A DNA stretch of 59,143 bases from Gemmatimonadota bacterium. Its GTDB lineage: Bacteria; Gemmatimonadota; Gemmatimonadetes; Gemmatimonadales; Gemmatimonadaceae. The notes under the pieces were generated by a model, which saw nothing but the letters and a program-made list of their open reading frames with translations, ran no database searches and was not told where the DNA came from. Both the position numbers and the translations under genes were made by a program. The DNA lies in NCBI GenBank assembly GCA_016182795.1, contig JACPFW010000043.1, forward strand, positions 1-59,143, in the 5' to 3' direction. How positions within the stretch are numbered: the first letter of the stretch is position 1; each line of letters begins with the position of its first letter. Positions 25,355-33,403 of this stretch are shown piece by piece.

Positions 25355-26881
25355 CTAGACGTCCGATGCCATGCGCTGTGCGGCCCGTACGCGGCCTATG
25401 GCCGTGAGCATGGCGCGAGCCTTGTTCTCGGTCTCCTCCCACTCCATGGCCGGGTCGGAATCGGCCACGATGCCGCCGCCGGCTTGCACGTTGGCCTCGC
25501 CGTTGGCGATGACACAGGTGCGGATGGTGATGGCCAGATCCATCCGCTGATCGCCGGCGGCGATGTACCCAACGGCCCCGGCATAGGGACCGCGGCGCTC
25601 CGGCTCCAGGGTGTCGACGATCTGCATGGCGCGCACCTTGGGGGCGCCGGTCATCGTGCCGGCGGGGAAGGTGGCACGCAGGACTTCGAGCGCTGAGGTG
25701 CCGGCGGGGAGCGTCCCCTCCACCTGGCTGACGATATGCAGCACGTGCGAATAGCGCTCCACCGTCATCAAGTCAGTGACTTCGACGCTGCCGTACTGCG
25801 AGACGCGCCCGACATCGTTGCGGCCAAGGTCAACGAGCATCACATGCTCGGCGCGTTCTTTCTCGTCGGCGAGCAGTTCGGCGGCGAGGCGGTCGTCCTC
25901 TTCGGGCGTGCCGGCGCGGCGGCGCGTGCCGGCGATCGGCCGCACAACCACGCGCCCATTGGCCACGCGCACCAGCAGTTCGGGCGAGCTGCCCACCAGT
26001 TCCACGCCGTCGAGGAGCAGGTGGAACATGTACGGCGACGGGTTGAGCGCGCGAATGGCGCGGTACAGGGCGGTGCCTTCAAAGTCGTGCGGCACGCTGA
26101 TGCGGCGGGCGAGCAGGGCCTGAAAGACATCACCGGCGAGGATGTGCTCCTTGATGCGGGCGACGCCGGCCATGAACGACTCGCGGCTCATCGACGAGCG
26201 CCCGGTGGCGGGGGTGGCCTGGGCGTCGAGGTCGAGCGCGCCGAGCGACGGGCCGCCGCGCAGGCGGCCGATAGTGCGCTGCAGTTCGGCGACGCCTTCG
26301 TCGTACGCGGCGCGCCGCGCGCGGGCGTCAGCGCCGGCCGACACGGCGACGCCGCAGACCACGCGCGCCTGCGACCGCAGGTTGTCGATGATGACCACGG
26401 TGCGCGGGAACATCACGATCGCGTCGGGGACATCAATGCCGCGCGGCGGCGGGGCGGGGAGGCGTTCAAAGTGGCGCACGATGTCGTACGCGAAGTAGCC
26501 CACGGCGCCGGCCCAGAAGACACCGACCTCGGGGGCGTCGACGACCGGCATCTGCGTGAGGAGCGCGCGCAGGTCCGCGGTGGGATCGGCCGGCGTGCGC
26601 GCGCCGTGCCAGCCGCGTTCTGCGCTCCAATCCTCAACGACGCCATCCTTGAGCCGCCAGGCTGCGCGCGGCTCGCTGCCCATGAACGTGTAGCGCGCCC
26701 ATGTCTCGCCCCCGGCCGGCGCCGACTCGAGCAGGAAGGCGAAGGCCCCGTGGCGGAGCCGGTGAAAGGCCGCGACCGGCGTATCGGTGTCGAGCAGGAC
26801 GTCGCGCCAGACGGGCACCAGCCCGCCGCGCGCGGCTCGTGCGTCAAAGGTCTCGAAGCTGTCTGGTGCCGACTGCGTCAT
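25355..26881 (-). CDS. trpE: anthranilate synthase component I
   Basis: A 508-residue chorismate-utilising enzyme that makes anthranilate with a TrpG glutaminase. The C-terminal chorismate-binding domain has PIAGTRRRAG, the ELLADEKERAEHVMLVDLGRNDVGRV signature, TFPAGTMTGAPKVRAM and GGGIVADSDP, all conserved. The N-terminal regulatory part contains LLESAPAGGETWARYTFMG, similar to the LLES tryptophan feedback site. No trpG or trpD adjoins it in this window, and pabB or salicylate-type paralogues share the fold, so the exact product relies on motif quality. It is divergent from the outer-membrane protein gene. Confidence 0.9.
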   Translation of the reverse strand: MTQSAPDSFETFDARAARGGLVPVWRDVLLDTDTPVAAFHRLRHGAFAFLLESAPAGGETWARYTFMGSEPRAAWRLKDGVVEDWSAERGWHGARTPADPTADLRALLTQMPVVDAPEVGVFWAGAVGYFAYDIVRHFERLPAPPPRGIDVPDAIVMFPRTVVIIDNLRSQARVVCGVAVSAGADARARRAAYDEGVAELQRTIGRLRGGPSLGALDLDAQATPATGRSSMSRESFMAGVARIKEHILAGDVFQALLARRISVPHDFEGTALYRAIRALNPSPYMFHLLLDGVELVGSSPELLVRVANGRVVVRPIAGTRRRAGTPEEDDRLAAELLADEKERAEHVMLVDLGRNDVGRVSQYGSVEVTDLMTVERYSHVLHIVSQVEGTLPAGTSALEVLRATFPAGTMTGAPKVRAMQIVDTLEPERRGPYAGAVGYIAAGDQRMDLAITIRTCVIANGEANVQAGGGIVADSDPAMEWEETENKARAMLTAIGRVRAAQRMASDV

Positions 26882-26974
26882 CGTGGCTCTCCTCGCCCGT
26901 TAACACTCACGTTCCTCGTCCCCACGTCGCGGCCCCCGTTGCCCCCGTTCCATCCTTGCAACGAAGTTTCCTGC

Positions 26975-29044
26975 ATGCGCCCTCTCCGGCTGGCACTCGC
27001 GTGCGGCCTCGTGCCGATCGTGCTCGCCGCCCAACAGCGGCCCGACACGACCGCATGGAACAGCGCGGCCACGCTGCAGCTGGTGGACCGCGCCATCGCC
27101 CGGCGCACCGCACAGCTCGCCGACACCGGACTCGTGGACTACACGGCCCGGGCGCACGGCTACCTGACCTTCCTGGCGCAGGTCGGGGACGGGTTTCCTG
27201 ACCCGCCGCGGGTCATGAAGACCGACGAACTGATGGTCGAAGTCTATTGGCGGGCGCCGGACCAGAGCAAGCAGCGCATCATCGGACGACGCGACACGCT
27301 GCTGCTGCCCACCGACATCGAGTATCACCGCGACCATCTGGCCATCATCCAGAACAACTTCCCGTCGGTCATCCGACTGGGTGATGGCGATGAGGTGCGC
27401 GACGTTCCGCATCCGCTCTCACCGGCTGGTCGCGGCGCCTACGACTTCGCCATCGGCGACTCGCTGACCATCCGCACGAACGACCGCAACATCGACGTCG
27501 TGATGGTCCGCGTCCGGCCGCGCGACGACCGCCTGCCGCGCGCCATCGGCGCCGTCTTCATCGAGCGCGCCGGCGCCACGGTGGTGCGCATGGCCTTCTC
27601 CTTCACGCGCGCCGCCCTGCGCGACAAGTACCTCGAGGACGTCTCGGTCGTGCTCGAAAACGGTCTCGTCGACGGCCGCTTCTGGCTGCCGTACCGGCAG
27701 GAGATCGAGATCCGCCGCTCGGGCTCGTGGTTCGACTTCCCCTCGCGCGGCATCATTCGCGGCCGCTGGGAGATCTGCTGCGTCACGCCCAACGTCGGAC
27801 TGCCCAGCGCCGTCACGGCGGGGCCGGAGGTCGTACTCGGCGCAACGCCAGACGAGGTGCGCGCCTTTCCGTTTGCGGGGGCGATCCTCGATCGCCTACC
27901 CGAGGACGTCACGCTCTCTACCGATGCCGAAGTGCGCGCCGTGCAGGACGCGGCGCGCGAACTCGTCCGCGCCGAGGCGCTGCGGCGGGTGCGGGCGACA
28001 AATCCGGCGGCTCGCGCCATCTCCGACGTGGTGCGCGTCAATCGGGTGGAGGGGTTGGCCATTGGGGCGGGGCTCCGCCAGACACTCGGCGCGGGCCTGG
28101 AAGGCGTGGTGCGCGGCCGGTACGGCACGGCGAACCGGAGGGGGGCGCTGAATGCCGCGCTTGCGTGGCGGCGCGCCGATGGCGTCCATGTGACGGCGCG
28201 GGCGAGCGACGACTTTGCTGACGCGGGCGATGTCGCGGAGGTGAGCGGCGTGCGCAACTCGCTGGCCGCCCAGGAATTCGGCGCCGATTACACCAATCCG
28301 TATCGCGCGCGCGTCGCGGCGCTTGGGGCCGGGTTTGCGCCGGCCGATGGATGGCGCTGGTCGGCGGCGGTCGAGCACCGGCAGGAGCGGGCGCTGGCCG
28401 TCCACGCGACGCCGGCCACCGGCACGTACGAACCGACGATTCCCGCAGCCGCACTGCAGGGTTGGCGGTTCGGTGTGGAGGCGAGCCGCGTCGTGACCGC
28501 GGTGCGGCGCAGTCTATCGCTGCGCGCGTCGCTCTTTGCCGAACGCGACCGCATGGACGACGGCGCGCAGCTCGGCGATGCCGGTTGGCTGGGTCGGGGG
28601 GCGGTAAGCGTCGAGGCGTCGGCCAAACGCGGTGCGGGGACGCTGGTGTCGAGCACGCTGCTCGCCGGACTCGTCGGCGGCATCACGCCGCCGCAGCGGC
28701 TGGTGCGGCTTGGCGGACCAGTGAGCGCGCCGGGCTTTGCGTACCACCAGTTCGCCGGGCGCGTCGGCGTGTCGCAGCGCGTCGAATGGCAGCGGTCGGT
28801 CCCGTTCATTCCGTTGCGACTTGGGCGGTTTGGTCGTGTACCAAGCGTACTGACGCTCGCGCCCTTTGCGACCGCGGTGTGGATGGACTCGCCGGGAACG
28901 GCCGCCCACGGCTGGCGCGCGTCCGCCGGGCTGGGCGTGCTCACGTTCTTCGATCAGTTGCGGGTGGATGTCGCACGCGGCGGACGCGGCGGTCGCTGGA
29001 CCGTGGGTGTTGACGTGTCTCGTCCGTTGTGGCCCATTCTGTAA
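26975..29044 (+). CDS. outer-membrane beta-barrel protein (DUF5686-like), unknown function
   Basis: A 689-residue exported protein. The signal peptide MRPLRLALACGLVPIVLAAQ precedes an N-terminal region of about 300 residues with beta-rich and VEYW-type motifs (DYTARAHGYLTFL, VYWRAPDQSKQRIIGRRD). A C-terminal part of roughly 350 residues follows with alternating hydrophobic strands and many RVAALGAGF or FGVEAS-like turns, ending in W-P-I-L, consistent with an outer-membrane barrel. It resembles the DUF5686/surface-antigen type proteins of Bacteroidota and Gemmatimonadota. Substrate and partner are unknown. The start was set at 26975 because the open frame upstream is antisense to trpE. Confidence 0.75.
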   Translation: MRPLRLALACGLVPIVLAAQQRPDTTAWNSAATLQLVDRAIARRTAQLADTGLVDYTARAHGYLTFLAQVGDGFPDPPRVMKTDELMVEVYWRAPDQSKQRIIGRRDTLLLPTDIEYHRDHLAIIQNNFPSVIRLGDGDEVRDVPHPLSPAGRGAYDFAIGDSLTIRTNDRNIDVVMVRVRPRDDRLPRAIGAVFIERAGATVVRMAFSFTRAALRDKYLEDVSVVLENGLVDGRFWLPYRQEIEIRRSGSWFDFPSRGIIRGRWEICCVTPNVGLPSAVTAGPEVVLGATPDEVRAFPFAGAILDRLPEDVTLSTDAEVRAVQDAARELVRAEALRRVRATNPAARAISDVVRVNRVEGLAIGAGLRQTLGAGLEGVVRGRYGTANRRGALNAALAWRRADGVHVTARASDDFADAGDVAEVSGVRNSLAAQEFGADYTNPYRARVAALGAGFAPADGWRWSAAVEHRQERALAVHATPATGTYEPTIPAAALQGWRFGVEASRVVTAVRRSLSLRASLFAERDRMDDGAQLGDAGWLGRGAVSVEASAKRGAGTLVSSTLLAGLVGGITPPQRLVRLGGPVSAPGFAYHQFAGRVGVSQRVEWQRSVPFIPLRLGRFGRVPSVLTLAPFATAVWMDSPGTAAHGWRASAGLGVLTFFDQLRVDVARGGRGGRWTVGVDVSRPLWPIL

Positions 29045-29155
29045 GGACGTAGGCACCATCTTGCGCGTGTTTTTGCCATAGCCGTTCCTGCGTACCGCAC
29101 ATTACCTTTCCTCGCGTGACACACGTCTCCGCTACCGTAGAGCGGCGGTAGGTCG

Positions 29156-31465
29156 ATGATGACCAACACCGCGTTTGACGCACGCGACGAGTGGCTGCTC
29201 GTCACGCTCGAAGGGCTGCTCACGCCCGAGCAATTCGGCGAGCTACGCGGCCAGAAGGTGGAGTCGTACTGGGAGGCGGCGGTTCGCCTCAACATGTGCG
29301 CGGATGACGACATCCTGAAGGCGCTCTCGGAGCGCTTCCGGATGAAGATCGCCAACACGCAGCAGGTGTCGCAGCAGGCCAAGGAACTCGTGCCCGAGCA
29401 GTTGGCGCGCAAGTACCGGGTGCTGCCGCTCGCCATCTCCGACACGCACCTCGACATCGCCACCGCCGACCCGCACGACCTCGACTGCGAGCGCACGCTC
29501 GCCTTCGCGCTCGGCCGCACGGTGCGCATGGCGCTCGCCTCGCCAACGCGGATCTCCGAGCGCATCGAGGAGCTGTACCGGCCGGAGAACGTCGTCGAGA
29601 AGATCCTCGAGGGCGTGTCGACCGACTACGACGTCGAGGCGATCAGCGAGGAGTTCGAAGACGCCGAGATGGATATCGGCGGCGCCGATCGCGCCAGCGA
29701 CCGGCCGGTCATCCGCCTCGTCGACCACATCGTGGCCGAGGGCATCCAGTCGCGGGCCTCCGACATCCACATCGAGCCTGAAGAGGCCGGCGTGGCGGTG
29801 CGGTACCGCATCGACGGCGTGCTAAGGCAGGTGATGATCCTGCCGCGCGCCGCGGGCATCCCGCTGGTGAGCCGCATCAAGATCATGGCCTCGCTCGACA
29901 TCGCCGACCGCCTGCGCCCGCAGGACGGGCGCGCCCGCGTGGCGGTGAACGGGAGTCGCGTCGACCTGCGCGTCTCGACGCTGCCCGCGTCGCAGGGCGA
30001 GAAGGTCGTCATCCGTATTCTCGACCAGCGGGCCACGGTGCTCTCGCTCGACTCGCTGGGGCTCAACCCCGACGAGTCGGCGCGCATCAAGGGGCTGCTC
30101 GATGTGCGCGAGGGTGTGGTGCTGGTCACGGGACCGACGGGGTCGGGCAAGACGACGACTCTGTATTCCATGCTACGCATGGTACAGGCGCGCGGCGTGA
30201 ACATCATCACCGTTGAAGACCCGGTCGAGTACCGCCTGCAGGGCATCGTGCAGGTGCAGGTGAACGAGAAGGCCGGCCTCACGTTCGTCGCGGCGCTGCG
30301 CTCGATCCTGCGCCAGGACCCCGACGTCATTCTCGTCGGCGAAATCCGCGACCGTGAGACGGCGAACATCGCCATTCAGGCGTCACTGACCGGCCACCTC
30401 GTCCTGTCGACGCTGCACACCATCGACGCGCCCAGCTCCATTGCGCGCCTCGTGGACATCGGCATCGAGCCGTACAAGATCGCGGCGGCGATCAAGGGCA
30501 TCATTGCCCAGCGCCTGATGCGGCGGCTGTGCCAATCGTGCCGCGAGCTGCACACGGGACCGGTGCCCGAGCGTCTGAAGCGCTGGTTCCCCGATGGCAT
30601 GACCACGCTGTACCGCGGCGTCGGCTGCCCCGACTGCTCGATGACCGGCTATCGCGGCCGGTTCTCGGTTACCGAAGTGCTGGTCACGTCCGCGGAGTTC
30701 GAGCGGCGCGTCGCGGCTGCCGTGCCGGTCGATCAGCTGGTGGAGGCCGCGCATGACGCGGGGATGCTCTCGCTCTGGGACAGCGGCATCCAGCACGTGC
30801 GCAACGGCGAGACGAGCATCGACGAACTGCTGCGCGTGCTCGAGGCGCCCACGGAACAGTCGCGGCCGACGACGGGCGTGCGCGGCACCACCGACGGGCC
30901 GGCGGCGACTGCCGAACCGACAAACGGCGCCACCGAGGCGCGGCGCGGCAATGGCGGGCTCGACACGCTGGCCGCTCACGTGCTGCCCAAGGGCGCCGAG
31001 GTGCGCACGCATCTGCACGCCGTCCCGCCGTCGCCGGTCAGCAACGAATTTCAGCTCGTGGACGACGTGGTGCCCGACGGGCGCGCCGCCGCCAAGAAGG
31101 TGCTGCTGGTCGAGGACGAGGACGCGCTGCGCCGCGTGATGAAGGATCTGCTCGAGCGCGAAGGGTTCATCTGCTTCGAGGCGGCGGACGGCGTGCAGGC
31201 GCTCGACGAGATCGACCGCGCGGCGCCCGACATCGTGGTGCTCGACCTCAACCTGCCCCGACTCGACGGCTACGGCGTCCTCAGCCATCTGCGCGCGCGG
31301 GCGGCGACGCAGGAGCTGCCGGTCATCGTGCTGACCGCCAAGGGCGACGAAGACAGCGAGGTCCGTGTCTTCGAGTTCGGCGCGAACGACTATCTCACCA
31401 AGCCGTTCCGTCCGCGCGCGCTCTCGGCGCGCCTCCACTCGCTGCTCGCGCGCCGGCGGGGCTGA
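29156..31465 (+). CDS. GspE/PilB secretion ATPase fused to a response-regulator receiver
   Basis: A 769-residue fusion. Residues 1-145 form an MshEN/T2SSE-N domain, and 180-570 form the hexameric ATPase with Walker A GPTGSGKT (326-333), Walker B ILVGEIRD with Glu396, the Asp and His boxes, and the tetracysteine zinc site C459, C462, C491, C494. After an Ala/Thr/Gly-rich linker (about 575-640), a complete receiver domain runs to the end, with the acidic pair in LLVEDED, phospho-acceptor D697, T727 and K749. It would power type IV pilus or type II secretion assembly under phosphorylation control. No pil or gsp partners are nearby. Its stop overlaps the Nudix ATG (TGATG). Confidence 0.92.
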   Translation: MMTNTAFDARDEWLLVTLEGLLTPEQFGELRGQKVESYWEAAVRLNMCADDDILKALSERFRMKIANTQQVSQQAKELVPEQLARKYRVLPLAISDTHLDIATADPHDLDCERTLAFALGRTVRMALASPTRISERIEELYRPENVVEKILEGVSTDYDVEAISEEFEDAEMDIGGADRASDRPVIRLVDHIVAEGIQSRASDIHIEPEEAGVAVRYRIDGVLRQVMILPRAAGIPLVSRIKIMASLDIADRLRPQDGRARVAVNGSRVDLRVSTLPASQGEKVVIRILDQRATVLSLDSLGLNPDESARIKGLLDVREGVVLVTGPTGSGKTTTLYSMLRMVQARGVNIITVEDPVEYRLQGIVQVQVNEKAGLTFVAALRSILRQDPDVILVGEIRDRETANIAIQASLTGHLVLSTLHTIDAPSSIARLVDIGIEPYKIAAAIKGIIAQRLMRRLCQSCRELHTGPVPERLKRWFPDGMTTLYRGVGCPDCSMTGYRGRFSVTEVLVTSAEFERRVAAAVPVDQLVEAAHDAGMLSLWDSGIQHVRNGETSIDELLRVLEAPTEQSRPTTGVRGTTDGPAATAEPTNGATEARRGNGGLDTLAAHVLPKGAEVRTHLHAVPPSPVSNEFQLVDDVVPDGRAAAKKVLLVEDEDALRRVMKDLLEREGFICFEAADGVQALDEIDRAAPDIVVLDLNLPRLDGYGVLSHLRARAATQELPVIVLTAKGDEDSEVRVFEFGANDYLTKPFRPRALSARLHSLLARRRG

Positions 31466-31971
31466 TGGCAGCGCGCTCCGCGCGGCGCCACGCCGCCGGC
31501 GAGACCGTCGTGCGCGCCGGCGTGGTGGATGTCTTCGTCGTACGCCCCGCAGGCCGCGCCTGGCAGCACCTCGCGCTGCGCCGCGCGCACGGCGTGCGGT
31601 GTCCCGGCACGTGGGAAGCGGTGCACGGCCGCATCGAACGCGGCGAGACGCCGCCGCAGGCCGCGCGCCGCGAGGTGCGCGAGGAGACGGGGCTCGACAT
31701 CGAGCGGTTGTACGCGCTCACCGTGAATCCGTTCTTCATGAAGTCCACGGGGACCGTGGAACTCGCCGTCGTCTTCGTAGCGGTAGTCGGCGATGACGCC
31801 GTGACGACCGGCGAAGAGCACGACGCCCACCAGTGGCTCTCCCGCGCCGCCGCCGCGCGTCGCTACCACTGGCCGCGAGAACGCGAGGCCCTCGGCCACA
31901 TCGCGGTGCTGTTCAAGGGCGGCAACGCGGGGAAGGCGGAGGATGCGCTGTTGATAGAGGGTAGACGGTAG
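31465..31971 (+). CDS. Nudix hydrolase
   Basis: A 168-residue Nudix-fold pyrophosphohydrolase. The Nudix box starts GRIERGETPPQAARR and continues EVREETGLD, matching G-x5-E-x7-REVxEETG. The substrate is not predictable; an NTP, NUDT-type or dATP-like nucleotide is possible. The ATG shares a base with the upstream GspE stop, so translation is probably coupled although the functions look unrelated. The last six codons and the stop lie inside a 7-bp tandem repeat (LLIEGRR, stop in the repeat), so the C-terminal tail has been set by repeat DNA. Confidence 0.88.
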   Translation: MAARSARRHAAGETVVRAGVVDVFVVRPAGRAWQHLALRRAHGVRCPGTWEAVHGRIERGETPPQAARREVREETGLDIERLYALTVNPFFMKSTGTVELAVVFVAVVGDDAVTTGEEHDAHQWLSRAAAARRYHWPREREALGHIAVLFKGGNAGKAEDALLIEGRR

Positions 31972-32037
31972 ACGGTAGAAGGTAGAAGGTAGCGGGCGGC
32001 GACCTGCCATCTACCGCAGGCCCGCTCCCATCTAACC
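31955..32037. repeat. 7-bp tandem repeat, hairpin copy B2
   Basis: Six heptamers on the plus strand: TAGAGGG, TAGACGG, TAGACGG, TAGAAGG, TAGAAGG, TAGCGGG (31955-31996). They are followed by CCTGC...GCAGG and an opposing arm GCCCGCTCCCATCTAACC (32020-32037). AGCGGGC/GCCCGCT gives a 7-bp core stem that extends imperfectly through the heptamers. It spans the 3' end of the Nudix gene and the stop of the convergent secreted-protein gene. Confidence 0.8.
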
Positions 32038-32040
32038 TTT

Positions 32041-32661
32041 CTAGTCCTGTCCCGGCTTCGCGCTTGCGCGGCTGCGGATCATCGTCCGCTCGCGATCCAC
32101 CTTCTTCAGCAGCGTCTCCCACGCCGCGCTGCTCTGCGTCTCGAACGCGATGGTCAGCGGTTGGCTGATGTCCACGGCGGGGTCGAAGATATAGAGCGCC
32201 GCCTGCGTCTCACGCTGGCGGAGGCGCTGCTCCCCGAAGCCGGATGTGAGGGCGAAGAGCTCCACTGCGCGGAAAGGGCGGCCGGCGGAGTTGATCACCA
32301 GCTCCATTGGGCTGAACCGTGCCTCGCCCTGTTCGAGATTGTAGAACTGCACGTACCACAGGCTGGCACCCGGCAGGCCGGTGCGGCGCAGCACCTCGTC
32401 GATCGCCTTGCGCTTGCTGTCGCGCAGCTCGTGCAGGGTGCGGTACGAGTCCGGAGAGAGCGTGCGGATCACCTGCTCATCGAGCGGGAGCACGCGCACC
32501 TGCACGGCGCCGACCTGCACCTTCACCGCGATGTCGTCCTGCCGCAGGGTGCCGAAGCCGGCCGGCAGCGCGCTGGAGTCGGCCGGCGCCTGCTGCAGCG
32601 CGGACGCCGGAGCGGCCGTCGCCAGCAGCGCACACATCACGAGCAGCATTCGGCGTGGCAT
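32041..32661 (-). CDS. secreted hypothetical protein
   Basis: A 206-residue protein not recognised. A clear signal peptide (RMLLVMCALLATAAPASA) suggests export to the periplasm. The mature part has a predicted beta-rich region with VKVQVGAVQVRVLPLDEQVIRTLSP and FSPMELVINSAGRPFR, then a short helix DPAVDISQP and a charged basic tail. It starts 3 nt after the engB stop and is probably cotranscribed with it. No enzymatic motif or metal site is visible. Confidence 0.75.
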   Translation of the reverse strand: MPRRMLLVMCALLATAAPASALQQAPADSSALPAGFGTLRQDDIAVKVQVGAVQVRVLPLDEQVIRTLSPDSYRTLHELRDSKRKAIDEVLRRTGLPGASLWYVQFYNLEQGEARFSPMELVINSAGRPFRAVELFALTSGFGEQRLRQRETQAALYIFDPAVDISQPLTIAFETQSSAAWETLLKKVDRERTMIRSRASAKPGQD

Positions 32662-32664
32662 GGG

Positions 32665-33369
32665 TCAGTCGTCGGTCGGTGGAGAAGCGAGCAACGCGGC
32701 GAGCGATGCGGCGAGGTCATCGCGCCCCTCGCCGGTCACGGCGCTGCATGGGATCACCTGATCCTCTTCTACCCCGCAGCGCGCCGCAAGGGTCACGAGC
32801 TGCGTGGCGCGCTGGGCGGCCGTGAGCTTGTCGATCTTCGTCATCACCACCAGCGCCGGCACGCCGATCTCGCCGAGCAGGTCGAACATCCGCAGGTCGT
32901 CGTCCGTCGGGTCGTGCCGCGCGTCGAGCAGCTGCACCACGCCGCGCAGGTTGGGATTGTCGCGCAGGTACCCCTCGATCAGGTGCACCCATTCACCCTG
33001 CCGTTCCTTCGAGATGCGCGCGTAGCCGTACCCCGGCAGGTCGGCGAGAATGAACGCCCGATTCACGCCGAAGAAATTGATCTCGCGCGTGCGGCCCGGT
33101 GTCTTGCTCACGCGGGCAAAGGCTTTGCGACGGACCAGCTTGTTCAGCAGCGACGACTTGCCGACGTTGGAACGGCCGCTGAAGGCGATTTCGGGTAATC
33201 CCTCCACCGGCGGCCGCCAGCCACCCGCCTTGGCCATTCCGCCCAGGAACTCAAGATGCCGGATGATCAGCGGATCGTTGGCCGACGGCCGTCCGCGATC
33301 GCCCGCGCTCAGTCCGGAGTCGGGTGCCCTGATTTCGGCGTGCGTCGCGTCGTCGCCCCGTTCCTTCAC
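32665..33369 (-). CDS. engB: ribosome-biogenesis GTPase EngB (YsxC/YihA)
   Basis: A 234-residue TRAFAC GTPase. The nucleotide motifs are G1 GRSNVGKSS, G2 KTPGRTREINFF, G3 DLPGYGYA and G4 TKID, all canonical. It is needed for large-subunit ribosome assembly. About 30 residues precede the usual N-terminus (IIRHLEFLGGMAKAGGW), so the true start may be internal. It follows lon after 34 nt on the same strand, a common neighbourhood for this GTPase. Confidence 0.96.
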   Translation of the reverse strand: MKERGDDATHAEIRAPDSGLSAGDRGRPSANDPLIIRHLEFLGGMAKAGGWRPPVEGLPEIAFSGRSNVGKSSLLNKLVRRKAFARVSKTPGRTREINFFGVNRAFILADLPGYGYARISKERQGEWVHLIEGYLRDNPNLRGVVQLLDARHDPTDDDLRMFDLLGEIGVPALVVMTKIDKLTAAQRATQLVTLAARCGVEEDQVIPCSAVTGEGRDDLAASLAALLASPPTDD

Positions 33370-33403
33370 CGTGCCCGTTCCCGCGTCAATGGTAAGCGCA
33401 TGC

